The notes under the pieces are model-generated. The model did not search any database. It saw nothing but the letters and a program-made list of their open reading frames with translations, and was not told the DNA's origin. Of a stretch of DNA of 64,000 bases, positions 54,614-64,000 are shown piece by piece (position 1 is the stretch's first letter; the number at the start of each line of letters is the position of its first letter). Both the position numbers and the translations under genes were made by a program. The stretch spans positions 25,316,521-25,380,520 of the forward strand of contig NC_043746.1 in NCBI RefSeq assembly GCF_902148845.1. Direction: 5' to 3'. Source of the DNA: Salarias fasciatus (lineage: Eukaryota > Chordata > Actinopteri > Blenniiformes > Blenniidae).

Positions 54614-54800
54614 ATCGCTTCTCGGCCTTTTGGCTAAGATCAAGTGTAGTATCTGTTCTTATCAGTTTAATATCTGATACGTCCCCTATCTGGGGACTAT
54701 ATATTAAATTGGTTTTTGGAACAGGGAGATGGAATAGGGGCTTGCTCCGTCCACTCCACGCATCGACCTGGTATTGTAGTACTTCTGGGAGCGGTGCACC
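54614..54800 (+). ncRNA. U2 snRNA gene 3
   Basis: Full 187-nt U2: stem I (ATCGCTTCTCGGCCTTTTGG), branch-point recognition GTAGTA at nt 33-38, the Sm-type site in GGTTTTTGGA, and the 3' end GGTGCACC. RNA of the U2 snRNP, which pairs with the intron branch site. One substitution against the other copies: TATTGTAGTAC for TATTGCAGTAC near the 3' stem-loop. Confidence 0.98.
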
Positions 54801-56279
54801 CCCCACACCCTCTGTGGTCGAAGGAAATTTTGTGAGTTGCTGCTCATGTGTGCACAGCGGCGGGTTACGTTTGACTCTTAGGTCAAGGCCTCTGAGGTTC
54901 TTCTGTAACGTCGTGCTAGTATTTTAAGTTCACCCCAGTGAACTGTCAATAAGTCCCAGATTATTGAAAGTCGTTGCTGACAGTGCTGTCTTTGAGATGC
55001 TCAGTTATTTGTCACTGTGATTTTCTTCTGTTTATTCTTATTCTTTTTGTTGTTGTTGTTGTTGAGTGTTTTTGCTAAGGCATTTGTATTTTCAAGTCTA
55101 AGCGACTTTTACCGTCTGAGTCATTTTCAGAAAACATTTGTTGGCGTGTATGAGTTGGATGCATTCTGATACACACGTGACTGCATTTTCATGCAGTGAC
55201 ATTTCTACACCACTTGGGGGCGCCGGCGTCGAAGGAGAGAGCCGGAGACGGAGCACCAAGTGGAGCCCATGTCTTTTTGTAAGTTCGTATTTACTAGCTG
55301 TCCTGGATTTGTCTTTTTGCTCCTCAAAACTGCATGTTTAATTTTGACTTAACTAGTTATTTCTCACTGTCAACTACTACTCAGAAGCGAAAACTTGCAG
55401 TATTTGTACGAAACGAGTAAACTCGTCGGTTTCATTTGCGCGTTTACTGGAGTTTTCGTACAGCTCTGCAAAAATCCTGCGGAGGCGCTCAAGACAAGGC
55501 CTCTTAATGGTGAACTCTGTTGATGCGCCGTTAAAAAACTGCCTGGTGTTTCTTGTCGTTGCGAGTTCTGGTGATGTGTTTGAAGTGGGGGCTGTACTTT
55601 GTGTGGCAGTACAACGCGTATTCAGAGTTTGTGTGGCGGACATCGGTGGCGCAGCCATCGCTCTCTGCCCGACGGTGCTGTCTCTCTGGTTATTCAACTG
55701 CGACTTCATAGGGGGCGCTGCAGCGTGGGCCTCTCAGTGCGGTCCTGACAGTGCAGTCTGCGGCACCGCAGGGACACGGCGTACCATTGGCTCGGTGGGC
55801 GCAGCAGTCTGAGGCCTGTAGTACTGCTTCACTCCACCAGAGGGCGCCACAGGCACGTCTACCGTGACGCTTACAATGAGGAGTTGAAATTGTCCTGTTT
55901 TGTTTTGTTGTATTTATTTATTTATTTATTTTTTTTTGTCTGTCTGACAAGTTTCTTCCAGCATGTCGGATCAAATCTAAATTACTTCCCGAACTCATGC
56001 ATTTGACGGTCACAGAGATGATTATGTGTTTGATGAAGACATGAGCATTCATGTGTCGGGACCAAGATCCCTCGACTTTCTACTGGACCAGAATGGAGCA
56101 CGTGACTACAGACGCAGACTGCCAGCATAAAGTAAACCCTCCTGACTGTCCTTTAAAGTCGTGGGATCGGTGGTAGGATGCTCAGACTGTAAGTCCTAAA
56201 TGAAGACGCTCAAGTGTCAGACCGGAAGTTACTGTGTCAGTACGGACAATGACGTCCTCCCTTGGGACGCGTCGTCAGT

Positions 56280-56466
56280 ATCGCTTCTCGGCTTTTTGGC
56301 TAAGATCAAGTGTAGTATCTGTTCTTATCAGTTTAATATCTGATACGTCCCCTATCTGGGGACTATATATTAAATTGGTTTTTGGAACAGGGAGATGGAA
56401 TAGGGGCTTGCTCCGTCCACTCCACGCATCGACCTGGTATTGCAGTACTTCTGGGAGCGGTGCACC
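56280..56466 (+). ncRNA. U2 snRNA gene 4 (variant)
   Basis: Full-length U2 with nt 14 C to T (GGCTTTTTGG), which turns a stem I G-C pair into G-U. The bases just after the gene (CTCC for CCCC) and the upstream GGTGGTAGG also differ from the neighbours. Probably still functional. Confidence 0.97.
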
Positions 56467-57579
56467 CTCCACACCCTCTGTGGTCGAAGGAAATTTTGTG
56501 AGTTGCTGCTCATGTGTGCACAGCGGCGGGTTACGTTTGACTCTTAGGTCAAGGCCTCTGAGGTTCTTCTGTAACGTCGTGCTAGTATTTTAAGTTCACC
56601 CCAGTGAACTGTCAATAAGTCCCAGATTATTGAAAGTCGTTGCTGACAGTGCTGTCTTTGAGATGCTCAGTTATTTGTCACTGTGATTTTCTTCTGTTTA
56701 TTCTTATTCTTTTTGTTGTTGTTGTTGTTGAGTGTTTTTGCTAAGGCATTTGTATTTTCAAGTCTAAGCGACTTTTACCGTCTGAGTCATTTTCAGAAAA
56801 CATTTGTTGGCGTGTATGAGTTGGATGCATTCTGATACACACGCGACTGCATTTTCATGCAGTGACATTTCTACACCACTTGGGGGCGCCGGCGTCGAAG
56901 GAGAGAGCCGGAGACGGAGCACCAAGTGGAGCCCATGTCTTTTTGTAAGTTCGTATTTACTAGCTGTCCTGGATTTGTCTTTTTGCTCCTCAAAACTGCA
57001 TGTTTAATTTTGACTTAACTAGTTATTTCTCACTGTCAACTACTACTCAGAAGCGAAAACTTGCAGTATTTGTACGAAACGAGTAAACTCGTCGGTTTCA
57101 TTTGCGCGTTTACTGGAGTTTTCGTACAGCTCTGCAAAAATCCTGCGGAGGCGCTCAAGACAAGGCCTCTTAATGGTGAACTCTGTTGATGCGCCGTTAA
57201 AAAACTGCCTGGTGTTTCTTGTCGTTGCGAGTTCTGGTGATGTGTTTGAAGTGGGGGATGTACTTTGTGTGGCAGTACAACGCGTATTCAGAGTTTGTGT
57301 GGCGGACATCGGTGGCGCAGCCATCGCTCTCTGCCCGACGGTGCTGTCTCTCTGGTTATTCAACTACGACTTCATAGGGGGCGCTGCAGCGTGGGCCTCT
57401 CAGTGCGGTCCTGACAGTGCAGTCTGCGGCACCGCAGGGACACGGCGTACCATTGGCTCGGTGGGCGCAGCAGTCTGAGGCCTGTAGTACTGCTTCACTC
57501 CACCAGAGGGCGCCACAGGCACGTCTACCGTGACGCTTACAATGAGGAGTTGAAATTGTCCTGTTTTGTTTTGTTGTAT

Positions 57580-57642
<63 letters not shown>

Positions 57643-57991
57643 TTTTTTTGTCTGTCTGACAAGTTTCTTCCAGCATGTCGGATCAAATCTAAATTACTTC
57701 CCGAACTCATGCATTTGACGGTCACAGAGATGATTATGTGTTTGATGAAGACATGAGCATTCATGTGTCGGGACCAAGATCCCTCGACTTTCTACTGGAC
57801 CAGAATGGAGCACGTGACTACAGACGCAGACTGCCAGCATAAAGTAAACCCTCCTGACTGTCCTTTAAAGTCGTGGGATCGGCGGCAGGATGCTCAGACT
57901 GTAAGTTCTAAATGAAGACGCTCAAGTGTCAGACCGGAAGTCACTGTGTCAGTACGGACAATGACGTCCTCCCTTGGGACGCGTCGTCAGT

Positions 57992-58178
57992 ATCGCTTCT
58001 CGGCCTTTTGGCTAAGATCAAGTGTAGTATCTGTTCTTATCAGTTTAATATCTGATACGTCCCCTATCTGGGGACTATATATTAAATTGGTTTTTGGAAC
58101 AGGGAGATGGAATAGGGGCTTGCTCCGTCCACTCCACGCATCGACCTGGTATTGCAGTACTTCTGGGAGCGGTGCACC
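57992..58178 (+). ncRNA. U2 snRNA gene 5
   Basis: Intact 187-nt U2 with the consensus of this array, including GTAGTA and the 3' end GGTGCACC. Confidence 0.98.
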
Positions 58179-59291
58179 CCCCACACCCTCTGTGGTCGAA
58201 GGAAATTTTGTGAGTTGCTGCTCATGTGTGCACAGCGGCGGGTTACGTTTGACTCTTAGGTCAAGGCCTCTGAGGTTCTTCTGTAACGTCGTGCTAGTAT
58301 TTTAAGTTCACCCCAGTGAACTGTCAATAAGTCCCAGATTATTGAAAGTCGTTGCTGACAGTGCTGTCTTTGAGATGCTCAGTTATTTGTCACTGTGATT
58401 TTCTTCTGTTTATTCTTATTCTTTTTGTTGTTGTTGTTGTTGAGTGTTTTTGCTAAGGCATTTGTATTTTCAAGTCTAAGCGACTTTTACCGTCTGAGTC
58501 ATTTTCAGAAAACATTTGTTGGCGTGTATGAGTTGGATGCATTCTGATACACACGCGACTGCATTTTCATGCAGTGACATTTCTACACCACTTGGGGGCG
58601 CCGGCGTCGAAGGAGAGAGCCGGAGACGGAGCACCAAGTGGAGCCCATGTCTTTTTGTAAGTTCGTATTTACTAGCTGTCCTGGATTTGTCTTTTTGCTC
58701 CTCAAAACTGCATGTTTAATTTTGACTTAACTAGTTATTTCTCACTGTCAACTACTACTCAGAAGCGAAAACTTGCAGTATTTGTACGAAACGAGTAAAC
58801 TCGTCGGTTTCATTTGCGCGTTTACTGGAGTTTTCGTACAGCTCTGCAAAAATCCTGCGGAGGCGCTCAAGACAAGGCCTCTTAATGGTGAACTCTGTTG
58901 ATGCGCCGTTAAAAAACTGCCTGGTGTTTCTTGTCGTTGCGAGTTCTGGTGATGTGTTTGAAGTGGGGGATGTACTTTGTGTGGCAGTACAACGCGTATT
59001 CAGAGTTTGTGTGGCGGACATCGGTGGCGCAGCCATCGCTCTCTGCCCGACGGTGCTGTCTCTCTGGTTATTCAACTACGACTTCATAGGGGGCGCTGCA
59101 GCGTGGGCCTCTCAGTGCGGTCCTGACAGTGCAGTCTGCGGCACCGCAGGGACACGACGTACCATTGGCTCGGTGGGCGCAGCAGTCTGAGGCCTGTAGT
59201 ACTGCTTCACTCCACCAGAGGGCGCCACAGGCACGTCTACCGTGACGGTTACAATGAGGAGTTGAAATTGTCCTGTTTTGTTTTGTTGTAT

Positions 59292-59346
<55 letters not shown>

Positions 59347-59699
59347 TTTTTTTTTTTGTCTGTCTGACAAGTTTCTTCCAGCATGTCGGATCAAATCTAA
59401 ATTACTTCCCGAACTCATGCATTTGACGGTCACAGAGATGATTATGTGTTTGATGAAGACATGAGCATTCATGTGTCGGGACCAAGATCCCTCGACTTTC
59501 TACTGGACCAGAATGGAGCACGTGACTACAGACGCAGACTGCCAGCATAAAGTAAACCCTCCTGACTGTCCTTTAAAGTCGTGGGATCGGCGGCAGGATG
59601 CTCAGACTGTAAGTCCTAAATGAAGACGCTCAAGTGTCAGACCGGAAGTCACTGTGTCAGTACGGACAATGACGTCCTCCCTTGGGACGCGTCGTCAGT

Positions 59700-59886
59700 A
59701 TCGCTTCTCGGCCTTTTGGCTAAGATCAAGTGTAGTATCTGTTCTTATCAGTTTAATATCTGATACGTCCCCTATCTGGGGACTATATATTAAATTGGTT
59801 TTTGGAACAGGGAGATGGAATAGGGGCTTGCTCCGTCCACTCCACGCATCGACCTGGTATTGCAGTACTTCTGGGAGCGGTGCACC
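59700..59886 (+). ncRNA. U2 snRNA gene 6
   Basis: Intact 187-nt U2 with the array consensus. Confidence 0.98.
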
Positions 59887-60999
59887 CCCCACACCCTCTG
59901 TGGTCGAAGGAAATTTTGTGAGTTGCTGCTCATGTGTGCACAGCGGCGGGTTACGTTTGACTCTTAGGTCAAGGCCTCTGAGGTTCTTCTGTAACGTCGT
60001 GCTAGTATTTTAAGTTCACCCCAGTGAACTGTCAATAAGTCCCAGATTATTGAAAGTCGTTGCTGACAGTGCTGTCTTTGAGATGCTCAGTTATTTGTCA
60101 CTGTGATTTTCTTCTGTTTATTCTTATTCTTTTTGTTGTTGTTGTTGTTGAGTGTTTTTGCTAAGGCATTTGTATTTTCAAGTCTAAGCGACTTTTACCG
60201 TCTGAGTCATTTTCAGAAAACATTTGTTGGCGTGTATGAGTTGGATGCATTCTGATACACACGCGACTGCATTTTCATGCAGTGACATTTCTACACCACT
60301 TGGGGGCGCCGGCGTCGAAGGAGAGAGCCGGAGACGGAGCACCAAGTGGAGCCCATGTCTTTTTGTAAGTTCGTATTTACTAGCTGTCCTGGATTTGTCT
60401 TTTTGCTCCTCAAAACTGCATGTTTAATTTTGACTTAACTAGTTATTTCTCACTGTCAACTACTACTCAGAAGCGAAAACTTGCAGTATTTGTACGAAAC
60501 GAGTAAACTCGTCGGTTTCATTTGCGCGTTTACTGGAGTTTTCGTACAGCTCTGCAAAAATCCTGCGGAGGCGCTCAAGACAAGGCCTCTTAATGGTGAA
60601 CTCTGTTGATGCGCCGTTAAAAAACTGCCTGGTGTTTCTTGTCGTTGCGAGTTCTGGTGATGTGTTTGAAGTGGGGGATGTACTTTGTGTGGCAGTACAA
60701 CGCGTATTCAGAGTTTGTGTGGCGGACATCGGTGGCGCAGCCATCGCTCTCTGCCCGACGGTGCTGTCTCTCTGGTTATTCAACTACGACTTCATAGGGG
60801 GCGCTGCAGCGTGGGCCTCTCAGTGCGGTCCTGACAGTGCAGTCTGCGGCACCGCAGGGACACGACGTACCATTGGCTCGGTGGGCGCAGCAGTCTGAGG
60901 CCTGTAGTACTGCTTCACTCCACCAGAGGGCGCCACAGGCACGTCTACCGTGACGGTTACAATGAGGAGTTGAAATTGTCCTGTTTTGTTTTGTTGTAT

Positions 61000-61046
<47 letters not shown>

Positions 61047-61403
61047 TTTTTTTTTTTTTTTGTCTGTCTGACAAGTTTCTTCCAGCATGTCGGATCAAAT
61101 CTAAATTACTTCCCGAACTCATGCATTTGACGGTCACAGAGATGATTATGTGTTTGATGAAGACATGAGCATTCATGTGTCGGGACCAAGATCCCTCGAC
61201 TTTCTACTGGACCAGAATGGAGCACGTGACTACAGACGCAGACTGCCAGCATAAAGTAAACCCTCCTGACTGTCCTTTAAAGTCGTGGGATCGGCGGCAG
61301 GATGCTCAGACTGTAAGTCCTAAATGAAGACGCTCAAGTGTCAGACCGGAAGTCACTGTGTCAGTACGGACAATGACGTCCTCCCTTGGGACGCGTCGTC
61401 AGT

Positions 61404-61590
61404 ATCGCTTCTCGGCCTTTTGGCTAAGATCAAGTGTAGTATCTGTTCTTATCAGTTTAATATCTGATACGTCCCCTATCTGGGGACTATATATTAAATT
61501 GGTTTTTGGAACAGGGAGATGGAATAGGGGCTTGCTCCGTCCACTCCACGCATCGACCTGGTATTGCAGTACTTCTGGGAGCGGTGCACC
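61404..61590 (+). ncRNA. U2 snRNA gene 7
   Basis: Intact 187-nt U2 with the array consensus. Confidence 0.98.
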
Positions 61591-62703
61591 CCCCACACCC
61601 TCTGTGGTCGAAGGAAATTTTGTGAGTTGCTGCTCATGTGTGCACAGCGGCGGGTTACGTTTGACTCTTAGGTCAAGGCCTCTGAGGTTCTTCTGTAACG
61701 TCGTGCTAGTATTTTAAGTTCACCCCAGTGAACTGTCAATAAGTCCCAGATTATTGAAAGTCGTTGCTGACAGTGCTGTCTTTGAGATGCTCAGTTATTT
61801 GTCACTGTGATTTTCTTCTGTTTATTCTTATTCTTTTTGTTGTTGTTGTTGTTGAGTGTTTTTGCTAAGGCATTTGTATTTTCAAGTCTAAGCGACTTTT
61901 ACCGTCTGAGTCATTTTCAGAAAACATTTGTTGGCGTGTATGAGTTGGATGCATTCTGATACACACGCGACTGCATTTTCATGCAGTGACATTTCTACAC
62001 CACTTGGGGGCGCCGGCGTCGAAGGAGAGAGCCGGAGACGGAGCACCAAGTGGAGCCCATGTCTTTTTGTAAGTTCGTATTTACTAGCTGTCCTGGATTT
62101 GTCTTTTTGCTCCTCAAAACTGCATGTTTAATTTTGACTTAACTAGTTATTTCTCACTGTCAACTACTACTCAGAAGCGAAAACTTGCAGTATTTGTACG
62201 AAACGAGTAAACTCGTCGGTTTCATTTGCGCGTTTACTGGAGTTTTCGTACAGCTCTGCAAAAATCCTGCGGAGGCGCTCAAGACAAGGCCTCTTAATGG
62301 TGAACTCTGTTGATGCGCCGTTAAAAAACTGCCTGGTGTTTCTTGTCGTTGCGAGTTCTGGTGATGTGTTTGAAGTGGGGGATGTACTTTGTGTGGCAGT
62401 ACAACGCGTATTCAGAGTTTGTGTGGCGGACATCGGTGGCGCAGCCATCGCTCTCTGCCCGACGGTGCTGTCTCTCTGGTTATTCAACTACGACTTCATA
62501 GGGGGCGCTGCAGCGTGGGCCTCTCAGTGCGGTCCTGACAGTGCAGTCTGCGGCACCGCAGGGACACGGCGTACCATTGGCTCGGTGGGCGCAGCAGTCT
62601 GAGGCCTGTAGTACTGCTTCACTCCACCAGAGGGCGCCACAGGCACGTCTACCGTGACGCTTACAATGAGGAGTTGAAATTGTCCTGTTTTGTTTTGTTG
62701 TAT

Positions 62704-62742
<39 letters not shown>

Positions 62743-63094
62743 TTTTTTTTTTGTCTGTCTGACAAGTTTCTTCCAGCATGTCGGATCAAATCTAAATTAC
62801 TTCCCGAACTCATGCATTTGACGGTCACAGAGATGATTATGTGTTTGATGAAGACATGAGCATTCATGTGTCGGGACCAAGATCCCTCGACTTTCTACTG
62901 GACCAGAATGGAGCACGTGACTACAGACGCAGACTGCCAGCATAAAGTAAACCCTCCTGACTGTCCTTTAAAGTCGTGGGATCGGCGGCAGGATGCTCAG
63001 ACTGTAAGTCCTAAATGAAGACGCTCAAGTGTCAGACCGGAAGTCACTGTGTCAGTACGGACAATGACGTCCTCCCTTGGGACGCGTCGTCAGT

Positions 63095-63281
63095 ATCGCT
63101 TCTCGGCCTTTTGGCTAAGATCAAGTGTAGTATCTGTTCTTATCAGTTTAATATCTGATACGTCCCCTATCTGGGGACTATATATTAAATTGGTTTTTGG
63201 AACAGGGAGATGGAATAGGGGCTTGCTCCGTCCACTCCACGCATCGACCTGGTATTGCAGTACTTCTGGGAGCGGTGCACC
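63095..63281 (+). ncRNA. U2 snRNA gene 8
   Basis: Intact 187-nt U2 with the array consensus. Its downstream spacer is cut by the window end, so the array continues to the right. Confidence 0.98.
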
Positions 63282-64000
63282 CCCCACACCCTCTGTGGTC
63301 GAAGGAAATTTTGTGAGTTGCTGCTCATGTGTGCACAGCGGCGGGTTACGTTTGACTCTTAGGTCAAGGCCTCTGAGGTTCTTCTGTAACGTCGTGCTAG
63401 TATTTTAAGTTCACCCCAGTGAACTGTCAATAAGTCCCAGATTATTGAAAGTCGTTGCTGACAGTGCTGTCTTTGAGATGCTCAGTTATTTGTCACTGTG
63501 ATTTTCTTCTGTTTATTCTTATTCTTTTTGTTGTTGTTGTTGTTGAGTGTTTTTGCTAAGGCATTTGTATTTTCAAGTCTAAGCGACTTTTACCGTCTGA
63601 GTCATTTTCAGAAAACATTTGTTGGCGTGTATGAGTTGGATGCATTCTGATACACACGCGACTGCATTTTCATGCAGTGACATTTCTACACCACTTGGGG
63701 GCGCCGGCGTCGAAGGAGAGAGCCGGAGACGGAGCACCAAGTGGAGCCCATGTCTTTTTGTAAGTTCGTATTTACTAGCTGTCCTGGATTTGTCTTTTTG
63801 CTCCTCAAAACTGCATGTTTAATTTTGACTTAACTAGTTATTTCTCACTGTCAACTACTACTCAGAAGCGAAAACTTGCAGTATTTGTACGAAACGAGTA
63901 AACTCGTCGGTTTCATTTGCGCGTTTACTGGAGTTTTCGTACAGCTCTGCAAAAATCCTGCGGAGGCGCTCAAGACAAGGCCTCTTAATGGTGAACTCTG

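Larger units (their letters stand above)
32622..64000 (+). repeat. tandem U2 snRNA gene array, unit about 1.7 kb, open at right edge
   Basis: Eight U2 gene starts lie at 34297, 47332, 54614, 56280, 57992, 59700, 61404 and 63095. The uninterrupted spacings are 1666, 1712, 1708, 1704 and 1691 bp, differing mainly in TTTA repeat length. Each unit is one U2 gene plus about 1.5 kb of non-coding spacer. The five right-hand spacers are almost identical; the leftmost (33126-34296) differs at many positions. Short open frames recurring in every spacer are conserved only because the DNA is homogenised. Confidence 0.97.

Noticed and set aside
57992-58304. A 3' box for U2 end formation
   Set aside because: The sequence after GGTGCACC has no good match to the vertebrate GTTT-N-AAA-type box, so I did not annotate one.
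54232-62745. Hydrophobic YLFIYLFI frames that could look like membrane segments
   Set aside because: They are translations of the TTTA microsatellite.
55377-63822. Small open frames repeated identically in every U2 unit on both strands
   Set aside because: They are conserved only because the units are homogenised. In the diverged leftmost unit and the relic they change freely, and several overlap the U2 gene itself.
53121-64000. Evenly spaced repeats as a CRISPR-like or satellite array
   Set aside because: The unit is about 1.7 kb with a recognisable U2 gene; this is a snRNA gene cluster in a vertebrate.

Overview
The window is vertebrate nuclear DNA, almost certainly from a teleost fish. 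Evidence: spliced vertebrate-type genes, a Tc1 element, Rex/L2-type LINE and tRNA-SINE remains, long (CA)n arrays, a DIRS element, and a tandem array of U2 snRNA genes carrying a Keno-like retrotransposon (a fish lineage of the Tx1 group that targets U2 genes).

Region 1, about 1-32,600, is single-copy host DNA with scattered transposons. A dead Tc1 element (755-2154) lies left of a seven-exon minus-strand TRIM-family E3 ligase gene (7811 to 3129, 509 aa) with RING, two B-boxes, a coiled coil and a long Asp/Glu tail. At 10.9-13.5 kb is a diverged relic of the U2 array: a piece of U2 spacer, split by a TIR element, then a dead piece of Keno ORF2. A complete fourteen-exon malate synthase gene follows on the minus strand (23547 to 14249, 556 aa). 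It ends in Ser-Lys-Leu, so a peroxisomal glyoxylate-pathway enzyme is predicted. Its twelfth intron holds two CA-flanked elements with telomere-like cores, one of them split by about 2.4 kb of satellite. At 26.8-28.4 kb is a HIPK-like kinase fragment with three tandem copies of its last exon, and at 29.7-30.3 kb a minus-strand HTRA3-like fragment that has lost a catalytic Asp.

Region 2, about 32,622-64,000, is a tandem U2 array with a repeat of about 1.67-1.71 kb that runs off the right edge. Eight U2 genes are present. The two leftmost are each split at exactly the same position (after U2 nt 26, resuming at nt 38) by a full-length Keno-like element with two open ORFs. The spacer between them carries a complete-looking DIRS element, and the outermost spacer carries a TTAA-flanked MITE. 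The six genes further right are uninterrupted, and their spacers are nearly identical, as expected under concerted evolution.

How it fits together: the array makes the branch-point-recognising snRNA of the spliceosome. Keno removes most of the branch-point recognition sequence of each copy it enters and probably borrows the U2 promoter. Insertions collect at the array edge while the interior stays homogeneous. I could run no searches; family calls rest on recognised motifs, and exon joins were checked by splice dinucleotides and codon phase by eye.
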